A DNA stretch of 64,000 bases from Echria macrotheca (GCA_030411725.1 MU839834.1:1612001-1676000); one strand, 5' to 3'. Shown: positions 11,457 to 23,609, counted from the stretch's first letter. Translations and numbers: made by a program. Notes: a model not told the origin generated them from the letters alone.

Positions 11457-12339
11457 TTTTTTGCGAGGGGGAATGGTCTGTCTGTTTATGGTGTATTTGT
11501 TTTGGGGGGTTGCTGTGACTGTTATGAAAAATGCCTTTGCTGTGAGGATGATGACTCTTCAAAGGTAATCAATCCCCCGTGCTTTGGTCTGGAGATTTGA
11601 CCACTTGTCCGAGCTGGGATTTTGGGGCGTATTGAACAAGCCAGTGGTTAAGAGCCAAATGATTTTAAGATGATCGACAAGACGTGTGGTTGTTCAGGGT
11701 CCTACACCAGAGTAAGTGAGGCGGGTGGTAAGGTACGAATGGAACTCCGCTGAATGCGGGATGGTGGGGGGTTGCTCAAAGATCCAGACAAGCCGAATTA
11801 CAGCTCTGATGTCATTTTGTTGATTGAACATACAACAGAAACCATCCCCCTAAATGACCAGGGCACAACTGTCAATGGTGTTGAACCTCCGATGATAATA
11901 TTAGAAAGTCGGCTTGAGACTGGGCTACCTTCACAAACAGCAGAATGGAGCCATCCGAGGTTTGGGGGGGGGGGCATCCTCCGCCGGCATACCAACCAAA
12001 CCGGACCATAGCAATCCTCCCTATCCATCGAATCCGACTGAATAAGAAGACCGGAGCTCATAAACTCATAAGCAGACAAAAGGGGGATCGTTCATCACCG
12101 CTACAGACACATACTCACACCTGTCTTACACAAGCAGAGGAAATATTCACATGTAAAATGATCCTAAAGGAAAACATGCCAACGCCATCCAAACTCCATC
12201 CCTTTTCTCATTCCCATACCCATTCATCCCTGGATAGATAAACACAACGTCATACAAATCTAGACGGCTACTGAAGCCGTTACCAACAAAAAAACTCTGC
12301 GCTGAAAAGAAACCAAGACAACCAAAACAGCCTAGAGGT
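11457..12339. other. Intergenic between hcs1 and env7
   Basis: The 5' flank of hcs1 and 3' flank of env7. It contains an 11-base G run at 11964-11974 and no recognisable gene. Confidence 0.7.
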
Positions 12340-13702
12340 TTAAACCCCGTCTTCAGGCAACACCTCAATAACCCCCTCAACCATCTGAATCAACTCATCG
12401 ATATCCGGCCGCTCATTCGGCTCAACCCTCAAACACCGCCTCACAACCTCGCGAATCGGCTCACTAATCGCATTCTCATCATCCCCCGCCGCTGCCGACT
12501 CACCACCACCCGCCGGCCCCTTCCCCTTATTCTTCTTCGCATTCGCCCCCTCATCAGGGAACCGCCAATCCCCCGAGAGCACACAGATACTCAACGACCC
12601 GCCCGTCTCGTCCGAGCGCATCTCAAACGGCGACTTGCCTACGAGACACGCATACAGCGTACACCCGAGCGACCAGATATCCACTTTCGTATCGATGACA
12701 GTCCCCGTCTTGACATCAAACAGCTCAGGCGCGCGGTACGGCATGGTACTATGCTCGGCGGCCGTGTCCTGGGTGGCAATAGCGAGCGACCGACTAGTGA
12801 TAGGCAGCGGCGACTCGGCGATGGACCCGAGATCCATAAGAATCGGTTCCGAGCCCGAGTCAGAGATCATGATGTTTCCTGTTCATGTCTCGTCAGAAGA
12901 TAACCCCAATCCGATGAACAGACAAAACTTACCAGGCTTGATATCCCGATGCGCATAACTCCTCACCCCGCCCCCAGCCGTATGCACGCCTCCCTCCTCC
13001 TCCTCATCCATAAGCGGCCGCTGCTGCTCCGTCTCATCATCCTCATCCTTAGCCGCTGCATCCGCCCTCCTCTTGCCCTCCCTCTTCTTCACCACCTCAA
13101 CATTCCGATCCACCCCATCTCCCACCTGTGGCACCTCCATCCTCTCCGTCCCAGGCCGGTAATGATGCATATCCCTCAGCGCGCGACAGACCCCCAGAAA
13201 CAAGCCCATCAACTTCCGCTCCGGAAACCGGGTATGGTTGACCAAGTTCGCATTGATCATATCCTGCAGATTACCGCGCCGATAATACGGCAGCAGGACA
13301 TACACCGTCTTGCTCTGCGCATCCGCCCCCCTCTCGCTCGCCACGCAGTAGTCGACACTGGATATAATATTCGGGCTGCGTCGGAACAGTTTATAGGCTT
13401 CGACTTCCTTCATCGCCTGCGCGACCGACTCGGCGCCGAACGGGCAGCGGATTTTTTTGAGAGCAAAGAGTTCCGAGGTCGATGTGTCTTGGACTAGGTA
13501 GACGTAGGAGAAGCCGCCCTGCATATAAAAGGTGAGTAAAGGGGGTTTGGAAGGGGGGGGAGGTGTGGGAGGGAAGACGAACCTCGCCGAGAAGTCGCAG
13601 GATCTTGAAAGTGCGACTGTTGATCTTGAGCGTCGGCGAGCTCGGGAAGCAGTTTAGACAGCTTCCCAGCGACGAGAGCAGGTCGAGAAATATTTGCGCC
13701 AT
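12340..13702 (-). CDS. env7: Env7/STK16-family serine/threonine kinase
   Basis: Kinase of the NAK group resembling yeast Env7 (vacuole-associated, negative regulator of fusion) and human STK16. Three exons (13702-13583, 13518-12933, 12878-12340) encode 414 residues. Visible: a Cys pair at C15/C18 in SSLGSCLNCFPSS, where the yeast protein is palmitoylated; glycine-rich loop GEGGFSYVYLV at 39-49; ATP lysine in FALKK (K61); catalytic loop YAHRDIKPGNIMI with D232; DLG instead of DFG at 251-253, as usual in this family; and YRAPELFD. An acidic/basic low-complexity insert of roughly 60 residues precedes the catalytic loop. The first intron splits the glycine-rich loop (GE/GG) and the second splits HRDIKPG/N. 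Membrane location and vacuolar role are inferred from the family. Confidence 0.92.
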
Positions 13703-14555
13703 TGTGAATTGTTGTCGAGTCGTAAATCCTCCCGGGCCTGAAACAGGGGAAAGCTGTCGTCGTGGTCGTAGACAATCAAACAAGCTCCGGTATTCCTGGC
13801 CTCTGTGCGCTTCGCAATCGAGAGTCGGGCGGGATCGTTACAATTGGGAGTTTTGGTGTCGCATGTCGCGGAGTCGAATTGATAATGTTTGAGTTGGAGG
13901 TGAGAAAACTGTCAAGCTGGCCTTGTCGCTGTTCGTTGGAACCGCGCCGTCATCAGCCACACAACGCGAACGCAGGAGCGACGTTCGTCGGTTGCCGCTC
14001 TGGGTTAGCTATCCTACTAAAGTGGGCCTCAGCTCTGCACAGCGCCACTGGCTCCACTCCGGGAACTAACCCGCAAACAGCTTGTTCCCGAAACTTTAGG
14101 GGCTACATAATTTTGGACACGTTCACTTCACGACAATCATCGCGAGTCCTTAGGAATACTAACCAAAACATTGATTGTGATACCTCACAATAAACACTGA
14201 TCAGTCCAAGCGAAGACAGAATTCACTGGTATCATGCCCTATTCCTGAGGAGCCCCGCCTGTAAATACAAACACCTCCGGCACCCCCTCATCCCATGCAT
14301 CCAGTCCAGTCCAGTCCAGTCTGTCCACATCGGTCATGGTCCATCCGCCTCGTTTGCTGCGAAAGCTGCCTTAGAATAATACACTTGAACAGAAATACAT
14401 TTCCCATCAATCATTCAACCTTACACTCGGGCATGGCATCCGTAACCTGCCCGCAACCATGTCTCCCCTTTCCCCCAACCAGAAACGAAACCACGCGAGA
14501 ATTATAATAATCTATGCATGCAAACAACTAGAGGCGAGGGCCGGAACGAACACCG
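13703..14555. other. Intergenic between env7 and the CLIP-170 gene
   Basis: The 5' flank of env7 and 3' flank of the CLIP gene. It contains a (CCAGT)4 tract at 14301-14320; otherwise I see no gene. Confidence 0.7.
14301..14320. repeat. (CCAGT)4 pentanucleotide repeat
   Basis: Four perfect copies of CCAGT. Confidence 0.95.
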
Positions 14556-17221
14556 TTAGAACGCATCCTCAAACGGACAGTCCACGCTGTCGTGGCCGTC
14601 CCGCTCACAGAGCGCGCACCACTTGCTGGCGTCCACCACCCCGCTCTCCTTGCCCGCTACCGGGCCCGAATCCATCGGGTTCGGAATCGTCCGGGTCGCC
14701 TCGGGTGCCGGAGCGGGCGCCGAAAACGCCGTTGGCGTCTTGGCCTTGATGGGCGAGAGAGGAGCCGGCTTAATGCTGTCGTCGTGAGGCACCGTCAGGC
14801 TATCCAAACGGGGCCGGTTGGTGTGTCTGTCGGAGACCACGTCGCCGTTCGTCTCTTTAGCCTGCCCATCCTTAAAAATGTTGGTGCAGGTCAGAATATC
14901 GTGGCCGGGACTCTCGCAGATCTCGCACCAGAGTGTGCTGTTCTCCGTCGCTGTGCTGTAGGTATCGCTCTCAGGCATCGTGTCCAACGTATGGCCGCGA
15001 CTGTGTCTCACGCCGGGGATGCCCTTGTGGCCCGCCTCCGGGCTACGGGGAGCAAGCACCACTGTGCCTCGCGAGTCGCGGAACGAGCTCCTACGCTCGT
15101 TGACACTGCCGACCGTCATCTGGCTGCCACGGTGACCCGGTCCGCCAGATGCCAAAACGCTGCTCCTCCGCAACACCTCGATCTCGCGCTCGAGCTCTTC
15201 CTCGCGGCTGGTTTTGCTATCAAGAACAGCTCTTAGATCAGCCAGCTCCCGCTCGAGCTTCTCTCGACCTAGACGGTCCTCGATCGATTCGCCCTTCTGT
15301 ACGGGGAAGGTCCCGCTCCGGCTCATGGTACGGTCTCCGCTGTCACCCGGTACGGAGCTGCTGAGCGAGTGGATGATGGCCTTGAGACCTCTAATCTCAT
15401 CCTCTTTTTGCTCGAGCTCCTTGGAAAGCGAAGCGCCGTTGGGGGTGCCGTTCATACCGTTCATAGCCACTTGGGCTTTCTCGCGCTCCCTCCGGAGCTC
15501 GGACCGTGTCCTCTCGACCTCGCCGCGAAGGAACTCGACTTCACCGCGGGCCTCCGCTTCACCGCGCCGTGCATCTTCGAGCCCCTCTTCCAGTTCCTGG
15601 ACGAGTTCCTCCAGCTGTTTAAGCTGTGTCGCGACCGTATCGACGTCAGCAGTCCTCTCCTGGAGTTCCTGGATCTCCTGCATGAGCTCCTCAATCTTCT
15701 TCTCGTAAACGCGCTCCGTCTCGGTACTGGCCATCTCCAGCGTATCGATGGTGCTCCGGAAATCGGCTCGGTGGGCATCAAACTCGGCCGTCAGCATGGC
15801 GATCTTCTCATTCTTCTCTCTCAGCAGAGCTCGGAGCTGGTTGGTGTCCTTGTCGTCCGAGCTGCCCCTCCGCACGAGTGGACGTGGAGGGCCGTCGGAA
15901 TTCTCAATCAGACCCTGAAGCTCGGTGAGGGTGCTCTCCATCTCGGCAAGCGTGGAGCCCTGTTCCTTGAGCTGACGATCGCGTTCGGCCAGTTCACCTT
16001 TGAGTCTCTCCACCTCGTCGTCATTCGGGTAGTGGCCGACGCGAGAGCCAGCACGAGATGCCGCTCTCGACCCGGGGCGAACCTTGAGACCAAACGAAGA
16101 GACGGAGCCGAGGCTGCCGTTGATCTGGGACTTTTGCTGCACCGGAGTTGTCTCATCATCGGTAAAGCTCTGGGCTGAGGACGACGACGTGTTTCCAAGA
16201 GCCGAAGCACTGCGCGGACCGATGCTACCTTTCCGCACATGTGCCGGTGGCCGCTTGCTAGGGTCGCCGGCGGTTCCGCGAACGCTCTGCGCAAACTTAT
16301 TCGACGTGGGGCTGCCGAACCGAGCCGGTGCCCTGGGACCGGGAGTGGCGATCGACGGGCGTGGCCCTGGTGTCATCTGGATCCTTCTGACCGGTGATTC
16401 TGGTCTTGGTAGCGAAGCCCGGAGTTTCCTGCCAGTCGGACTTGGGGCCCGCCCGGGCCCTACCGACTGACTGAATTTTGGCAGTGACGGGGTGGGCGGA
16501 GTGTAGTTTGTTGAGTTTTGCGTTCCCATCTTTAGTCCGCTGGCAACACCAGGCCCAGTAGGCGTGAGTGGGAATCCTGCGGACACGGGTGTGGTATCTC
16601 GTTTGAGGGCTTTGGAGAGGGGGAGAAAGATGCCAGCGCCTGGTTGCGTTGTTTGAAAGTAGAAAACCCTAGTCGCAGATGACGAGTCAGTTCGGGTCCG
16701 GGAACCCACTGGGGATTTCGACGAGGAAGAAAGTGCTATCCTTACCCATCAACATCACCGCTATTCTTTCCGCGGGCAGCGAAATCGCGGTGCAGCTCGA
16801 CGCCGGCGAAGGTGCCTTTGCGACCTGCGACGGAGCCGATGAAGCGCACTGTGCCCGTCATGTTTCCCGGGACGTCGACCATGTCGCCGATGGAGACATC
16901 GTCGGGCGGGGCCAGACGACCCGGCGTCACGGGGTTTTGCATCGGCATCTTGTCGCTGGTCAGGACCGAGTTGAAAGCGTAGGCTTCGGAGTCATCGGGA
17001 ATGGAGGCGAGCGAGGACTGGGTTAGCGCGGCGAAGGAAGCCTTGCGCGTCAGGGCGGGCGGTCCGAGGCCCAGGCGCGACGAGCTGGTCTGCTGCTGTG
17101 CCGAATACAGCTGATTGAGGTTCGGAGTCGAGGCCGTCGCAATGCCGCCCAGTCGGCCGGTGCGCCTGGACAGAGTGTGTCGGGTCGTGGTGGTGTAGGT
17201 GGAGGTTGTGGTGGAAGACAT
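14556..17221 (-). CDS. bik1: CLIP-170/Bik1-type microtubule plus-end tracking protein
   Basis: Plus-end tracking protein homologous to CLIP-170, yeast Bik1 and Aspergillus ClipA, expected to bind microtubule tips and dynein regulators. Exons 17221-16746 and 16668-14556 (77-nt intron) encode 862 residues. The start ATG gives MSSTTTSTYTTTTRHTLSRR; an in-frame upstream codon is GTG. Order: Ser/Thr-rich basic N-terminus; CAP-Gly domain at about 108-180 with GKNSGDVDG and PGAGIFLPL, interrupted by the intron; a Ser/Pro/Arg-rich linker typical of microtubule-binding serine-rich regions; a long coiled coil from about residue 375 to 660; then two CCHC zinc knuckles, WCEICESPGHDILTC (about 745-760) and WCALCERDGHDSVDC at the C-terminus. 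The protein ends EDAF, an acidic-aromatic tail comparable with the EEY/F-type ends that CAP-Gly domains bind. Confidence 0.92.
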
Positions 17222-19505
17222 CTCCAACCAAGGTTCGGGTTGTGGCACCCGACTCCAAAACTTCTTTTTTATTTGTTGACACGCCCGTCGCGCACCACAG
17301 GAACCCCACTCGGCCGCCTACCAAGGGGAGAGCTCCGATGCACACACCACACCACCAGTCCGCTGCTGGCCGCTGTTTCTGGCCGACTCACCGCCCAGAG
17401 CCCAACCGTCAATGCCAGCGAACAAAGGATGTCTGGTTTCCGGTCCTGTTCCGTGTGTCTTGTGTTCTGCCTTTCCGCTGATCTGCTTGGTTCCTCCTGG
17501 GAGCTGGTGCGGGTCGCCAAAAGAACGGTTGATGGCTTTTAAAATTAATGCGTCGGCGGGCGCACTTTCCGACGGCGGTGGTGTCCTCTCTCCTTTTTTT
17601 CTTTTTCTCGGTTTGCCGTCCGATCTCAACCGGCTAGGGACAGCGAGGAAGGCGGGGGGCAGAAAAGCAAATTAGCAGGCGAGGGAGGGACCGGCGATGA
17701 CGATGAAAGGAGAGACGAAATGAACGATGAACAAGAGTTGGAATTGCGATGAACAGGAGATGAAGGACACACGCCGCACAATATCAATGCTGCAAGCCCA
17801 AGCTTGCACCCTGGGAAGCGAACCTGGATGGGCGACACCGTCTTTTGTGTTGTCTGCCCCCATCGACGGACCAGGGGGAGCTTCTTCTTGTGTGTCTTTC
17901 CCCCGCAGCCGCATGCACAAGCATCCACTGCCAAACAGGCCGTCTTCAGGCTCCCGCTGCTGCCAAAAGTCCGGCGGGCCTCTTTCAACGTCGTCGGTTG
18001 GTCGGGTCTTACAACCGCTCTGCGAGACGCTGCAAGAAAGTGGGTAAAGTGAATCTATTTCTTCCAATCTCCTGCCGTTGCTCAGTGTTTCGCGTCACCA
18101 GCTTCGCCCCTGGTGAGATTGGAAAGAAAACAATGACGACAAGTCGAAGCAGCCTGACTTGCTCACAAGGCGCCAACGCTGACAACAACAAAAGCTCTTG
18201 ACGCCGCACCTGGTCTGGCAGGATCTCAGCCCTGACTGCCACAGGGCTGGCGGCCATGCTCAAACCAGTGCGAGGTAAATTACGCTCACGGACTCAGATA
18301 TCTGATATTTGCCGGGGTAGCAAGCCAATCCCCACGGCACGGCACGAAGCCTGTCTGGATCGATTGTCTGGACGGAGCACCCGACCGATATACCGCATTG
18401 ATATCGTACCCACTTCCTCGCTCAGGCCATATTTCCCGGTTCGTTGATGGATGCCATCGTTTGGAGAGAGTCGAAATCATGGGGTCCCGTTCTGGCAGCT
18501 GCTCATGTCGTCTACGGATGCCGATGCGGCCTGTCAAGCAAGATCGGGATTGCGAGGTTGCAGTCCAATTCGCGTCATTGTCCAATCGGCGGCTTGCTTT
18601 TGGACTTTGGGGTTGCTGCAACCCCAACATGGAGCTAACGCAAGGCACACGCAAGGGACCACAGGGGACTTCTCGGTTTGGAACTGTGTTTACAGCAGTC
18701 GTGGCACCACTGGCGGCTATCAGCCAAAAGTAAACAATCGAGCTTGTCTCTCAGCAGCTCATCATCATTGGCTAGCCTTGCGCTTGTCTGGGTCGTGGTG
18801 ACACTTGAATAACACTGAAACAAAGAACAATGGATTGTAGCGAAGCACAACAGCTTCTACGGCGATGATGCCTCCTAAGAATGTGACCGAGCCCAAGCAA
18901 ATGCTGTCCAAGTCTATCAAGTAACCGCTTCCCTTCCGGGCGAGCTTGAGCCATTTGACCCTCCTCGAATCGCTGGTTCATGAGACAATGTCTATGCTCA
19001 GCAAGTTGGCTAGCATGGCTTCCACCACAGCTGTTAGCCTGTCTGTCTCGGTTGTCGGGTGTAAATAGAAATTCTAACGTACCCACTTGAAACCCACGAG
19101 CTTCTCCCGCCGCTTCTGCCGGCAATTCTCTGCTGGATCCACATGCAAACCACTCCGGGTTCAAGAAGTCGAGGGTCTGAGAGGTGATAAGGTGATAACG
19201 GGGGCGTTGCTGCTGCCGAGGAGTTGGTGAGCTTGATATCTAGGTACTCCGACCGCCGGAACCCAGGCATCAATGGACCGTTTTTTCTCCCAGCAGTCGT
19301 CAAAGTCGACATCGATTATCCAGGGATCAGGGCCCTTCCAATCCGGCCACCATGCGTGTTGAAACCGGGATAATCCCGTCTTGCTTCCCGATTAGCCGCC
19401 GCATGTTTCCTTGACACATGGCCAGATATACCCGCCGCCTCCATGTCAATATTTCTGTCCGCCAAAACTCCAGAGTGCCGACCGCTTCTCGCCGGCCCAG
19501 AGTGT
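17222..19505. other. 2.3-kb gene-free region upstream of the CLIP-170 gene
   Basis: The 5' flank of the CLIP gene and 3' flank of the next minus-strand gene. Short open frames exist on both strands but none carries a recognisable domain or a coherent splice chain. Confidence 0.6.
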
Positions 19506-20569
19506 TCATGAAGGAGAACCGGGCTCTCGTTGAATAATATCGTCTCGGTTGACCGGCCGGGTCCCATCGTTGAGTACCATGGCTTCCCTATGCAACTGTC
19601 TCCGCCGATGCTCATCAAAGTCAGTCTGCAAATTCCGCGCCAGAACTCGGTTTCCATCGTCTTCCAGGTTTGGGTCCATAGCCAGGGTAACTAGGACGTT
19701 GAAGCGATCCGCGGTCGTGAGAGGCTCGTCGTCTTCGTCTTCTTCGTTGTCCGAGCTTGGAGCTAGCAGGCCCGCTTTCCTCAACGCCTCTTGACCGGAA
19801 GCGATGACCCGGATTGACACGACGAGGTCGCTGATACGATTATTTCTGACTAGCATATACTTTGCAAAGTTTTCTCGTCGTTCTTCCTCGTTGTCGCCCC
19901 AGTTTTGCTTGGCCAGCCACTTCTCCACGAATTTTGCCTTGACCAGCTTTTCCGCGCCAGCCCTGTTGACGAGTTGCAAGAGGAACATAAGACATAGCTT
20001 TTCCGTCATATCGCGAAGAGGGTAGTCATCGTAATGTTCGTCATCTAACTTCTCTTGGTTCGGGTCCAGCGATAACTCGAGCGATCTGACCAAGGCGGCA
20101 TACGCTTTCCATGTATGAAGCCCGAGGAGAGTTTCTGGCGACGATGTCAGTTACGGGAGGCCTCACCTAGCAAAAATGATACCAGCGAAAAGTACTCACG
20201 GGGTTCAGTGATTAGTGCAAGGGCGCGCAGGTTCTTGAGGCGCTCATCGTAGTCAGGACGCGTGATGCCGTAGAGGAGAAGCTCGATGGCAGCAGGGTCG
20301 TTGACCGCTCGATCGCAGATAATGCGAACAGCCGTGTCTCTGATAGTGGTGTTGTAATGGCCGAGAAGCGTCTCCAGTGTGCTTAGCTTCAGCGAGTCTT
20401 CGGTTTCCTGCGTGATGTACTGTGTCTTGGGCTGCACCGGCTTGATTTCGGCGTCGTCGCGGCACGTTTCCAGAAGCTGCCGAGCGATGAAGAAGACGCT
20501 GGCGGCAGTGATGCACATCCCACCCGCGATCACTCCCCGATCCCGGACGAAGGAATTGATCCAGCCCAT
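19506..20569 (-). CDS. Conserved membrane-anchored armadillo-like fungal protein
   Basis: Two exons, 20569-20200 and 20134-19506, with a 65-nt intron, encode 332 residues beginning MGWINSFVRDRG. The junction gives LITEPQTLLGLHTWKAY. A single hydrophobic segment, GVIAGGMCITAASVFFIARQLL, lies at about residues 13-34 and probably anchors the protein with most of it on one side. The rest is helical with repeat-like features (TIRDTAVRIICDRAVNDP, YDERLKNLRALALI) that suggest an armadillo/HEAT fold. An acidic run (DNEEDEDDE) lies near the C-terminus. An earlier in-frame ATG at 20677 would add 36 residues; I prefer the later one because the MGW..SFVRDRG start is what I expect for fungal relatives. 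Such proteins are sometimes labelled cytoskeleton-associated, but I see no direct support for that function. Confidence 0.8.
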
Positions 20570-20843
20570 TGTGCCGAATGTGTCGGGTGCTGCCAACCGT
20601 GTCGCATTTCTGGGGTCGCCAGCTTTGGAGTCGATGCAGCTCCGCAGTGACGAAAGCTCAGCCAGCCCAGAGGACATTCTTGGCTCGAGCTTTGGTTCTG
20701 CCGCTGCTCACCGCTAAAATTTGCGCTTCAGGTGGGGCAGCTTCCACTGTTTTCCTGCCCGATAAGATAACCGCCCAAAAATCCAAATCCTCACTTTTCA
20801 TGCGACGCAGACCTGGATTCGGACGAGTTACTTGGCTGTCAAC

Positions 20844-23609
20844 ATGGCGGGATCACAGCTGAAGAGACTCAAGGCGTCTCTGAAAGACCAGGGAATCATC
20901 GGGCCCCAGCAATCGAAAAAGCAAAAACGGAAGAATGCGCTCGACGCCAAGGCCAACAGCGACAAGCGACTCAACCGGTCCGAGGCTCTCGAAGGCATTC
21001 GCGAGCAGTTCAACCCCTTCCAGTTCAAGACGAATGCGCGCGGCCCCAAATTCGACGTCACCACTAGCAAGCCCGCAAATGACAGGGCGGCGAGGGGCAT
21101 CAATGGCCGACCGGGACTGGCCAAATCGATCGGCGAGGAGAAGCGGCGTCAGACTCTCCTCGCTGAAATGCAGCGCCGAAACAAAGTTGGCGGTCTCGTC
21201 GACAGGCGATTCGGCGAAAACGATCCGACCATGACCCTGGAGGATAAGATGATCGAGCGCTTCACTCGTGAGCAGCAGAGAAATCACAAAAAGAGCTCCC
21301 TGTTCGACCTCGAAGACGACGATGAGCCATCCGAAGGCTTCCTCACACACGGTGGCAAGGCCATTTTATTTGGAGATGCAGAGGGTGTCCAGGACGATTT
21401 CGCTGAGGAGGATCTCCCATCCGGCGACGAATCGGACGGGTCTCATGCGGAGAAGAGACGGCTGAAGCGGCTGCGGCTTGAGCAGACCGAGGAGGAGGAA
21501 TCCGCGGAGGAGGACGGCCAGCCGGAGCGAAAGAAGACGAAGAAAGAAATCTATGAGGAGATCATAGCAAAGTCTAAGCTGCATAAATATGAGCGGCAGG
21601 CTGCCAAGGAAGAGGATGGCGAGCTGAGGGCTGAGCTCGACAAGGCTCTTCCGGAGCTGCAGTCGCTCCTATTCCAGAGGCCAAAACCACAATCCAAGGA
21701 CGCGGAGGACGGGAATGCTCCGGTGATTATTGCCGGGGTGGAGAAGACGGTTCTCGACAAGGAGTACGACGTCCGGGTGAAACAGCTGGCAGCGGACAAG
21801 CGGGCCCAGCCAGCAGAAAGGACAAAAACGGACGAAGAAAAGGCAAAGGAAGAGTCAAAAAGGCTGAAGGAACTAGAAGAGAAGCGTATGAAGCGCATGC
21901 GCGGAGAGGCTGACGAGTCTGAGGATGAGGAAATGGAGGACGACGAACCCGTCCCCGCCGGGAAGGGCACATCGAACATTCACGCCGAGCGGATGGCCAT
22001 GATAGACCATGGGGACGACGATGAGTTTGGTCTTGGAGAGGGTATTAAGCTGCGACCAACCGCCACGGAACTGGGGTTCGATGATGAGGACGACTTTCTA
22101 ATCGACGACGACCTCGTCGCCAGCGGCTCGGATCTGGAACTCGACAGCGATGAATACGGAAGCGAGCAGGAGGAGGAAGACTCCGAGCAAGAATCCGACT
22201 CTGACGACGACGAATTTACAAAAGGCCTCTTGACCGGGAATGAATCCAAAGACTCTGCGTTTCAAATTCCGGCTGATAGGAAAGGCGACGACAAGGATGG
22301 GGTTCCCTATACCTTTCCCTGTCCACAGAACCATGAAGAGTTGCTCAAGACTTTTCAGGGAATCGAGGTCACCAAACTTCCCATCGCGGTGCAGCGGATC
22401 CGAGCATTATATCACCCAAAACTCGACAGCCGCAACAAAGAGAGACTAGGCAATTTCTCCCACGCTCTGATCCAGCATGTGGCATATCTCGGGAATTCTT
22501 TCGAGCCACACTGGTTTCCTACCCTGGAGAGCCTGCTGCGGCACATCCACTCCCTTGCCAAGACGTTCCCGATCGAAGTGGCTAAGGGCTATCGGACGTG
22601 TCTCCAGGAGATGGAAAAGGAGCGGCCGCTGGCACTCAGCGTCGGTGACTTAGTTCTCCTGACTGGAATCGGCACTACGTTTCCAACTTCAGACCACTTC
22701 CACCAGGTAGTCACCCCTGCGATGCTCTCGATCGGGCGTTACCTCGGCCAAAAGATACCACAAAACCTCGCCGACTACGCTACGGGCACGTACCTCTCGA
22801 TCCTCGCGCTCCAATACCAACAACTCTCGAAACGCTACGTCCCGGAACTGATCAACTTCTGCCTCAACACGCTCTGCTCCCTTGCACCCCGCAAACCCAC
22901 AGAGAAACTCGGCTCGTTCCCGGTCCACCAGCCAGCCCCCGGCATCCGGATCCAGGGCGCCGTCCGCAACCCCCTCCGCAAGCTAACCTGCGCCGACTGC
23001 CAACCGGACCACGTCGCCTCTCTCAACCCCGAAGAAGCCACCACGCTCAAACTCGCCATCGTCAGCACCGCCGCCTCGATCTTAAAATCCGCCGCAGACA
23101 CATGGCACAAACACGCCGCCTTCTCCGAAACGTTCAGCCCAGCCACTCTAGTCTTATCCCACCTCCTCACGACCCAAAACAAAGCCCACCTACCCGTCCC
23201 CCTAACCACGAAACTCCAAGACTCCGTCGCCGCCCTCTCCCGCTTATTAGCCCTATCCCGCCTCGCCCGCCGCCCGCTAGAGCTGCACCACCACCGCCCC
23301 CTAGCCATCCGCACCTACGTGCCCAAGTTCGAGGACGCCTTCGACCCGACGAAGCACTACGACCCGGACCGCGAGCGCGCCGAGCTCGCCAAGCTGCGGG
23401 CCGAGCACAAGCGCGAGCGCAAGGGGGCCATGCGCGAGCTGCGCAAGGATGCCGCGTTTATGGCGCGCGAGAACTTGCGCGCGAAAAAGGTCAGGGACGA
23501 GGCGTACGAGAAGAAGTACAAGCGGCTTGTGGCGGAGATTCAAGGGGAGGAGGGGCATGCTGCCAACGAGTATGCGAAGGAAAAGGCTTTGCGGAAGAAG
23601 AAGAGGTAG
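20844..23609 (+). CDS. nop14: Nucleolar complex protein Nop14
   Basis: Nop14 is a 90S/SSU-processome factor needed for 18S rRNA maturation and 40S assembly; it acts in the nucleolus with Noc4, Emg1 and Utp14. A single uninterrupted exon encodes 921 residues from the ATG of MAGSQLKRLKASL; an in-frame TTG lies four codons earlier. Family signatures include the basic N-terminus, EGIREQFNPFQFKTNARGPKFDV, VGGLVDRRFGENDPTMTLEDKMIERFTREQQR, and a long run of acidic clusters (about 370-460) that includes DEDDFLIDDDLV. The C-terminal half is alpha-helical, and the basic C-terminus ends in EKALRKKKR. The 5' end faces that of the preceding minus-strand gene across 166-274 bp, so the two probably share a promoter. 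The 3' end converges on ams1 within about 230 bp. Confidence 0.95.
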   Translation: MAGSQLKRLKASLKDQGIIGPQQSKKQKRKNALDAKANSDKRLNRSEALEGIREQFNPFQFKTNARGPKFDVTTSKPANDRAARGINGRPGLAKSIGEEKRRQTLLAEMQRRNKVGGLVDRRFGENDPTMTLEDKMIERFTREQQRNHKKSSLFDLEDDDEPSEGFLTHGGKAILFGDAEGVQDDFAEEDLPSGDESDGSHAEKRRLKRLRLEQTEEEESAEEDGQPERKKTKKEIYEEIIAKSKLHKYERQAAKEEDGELRAELDKALPELQSLLFQRPKPQSKDAEDGNAPVIIAGVEKTVLDKEYDVRVKQLAADKRAQPAERTKTDEEKAKEESKRLKELEEKRMKRMRGEADESEDEEMEDDEPVPAGKGTSNIHAERMAMIDHGDDDEFGLGEGIKLRPTATELGFDDEDDFLIDDDLVASGSDLELDSDEYGSEQEEEDSEQESDSDDDEFTKGLLTGNESKDSAFQIPADRKGDDKDGVPYTFPCPQNHEELLKTFQGIEVTKLPIAVQRIRALYHPKLDSRNKERLGNFSHALIQHVAYLGNSFEPHWFPTLESLLRHIHSLAKTFPIEVAKGYRTCLQEMEKERPLALSVGDLVLLTGIGTTFPTSDHFHQVVTPAMLSIGRYLGQKIPQNLADYATGTYLSILALQYQQLSKRYVPELINFCLNTLCSLAPRKPTEKLGSFPVHQPAPGIRIQGAVRNPLRKLTCADCQPDHVASLNPEEATTLKLAIVSTAASILKSAADTWHKHAAFSETFSPATLVLSHLLTTQNKAHLPVPLTTKLQDSVAALSRLLALSRLARRPLELHHHRPLAIRTYVPKFEDAFDPTKHYDPDRERAELAKLRAEHKRERKGAMRELRKDAAFMARENLRAKKVRDEAYEKKYKRLVAEIQGEEGHAANEYAKEKALRKKKR

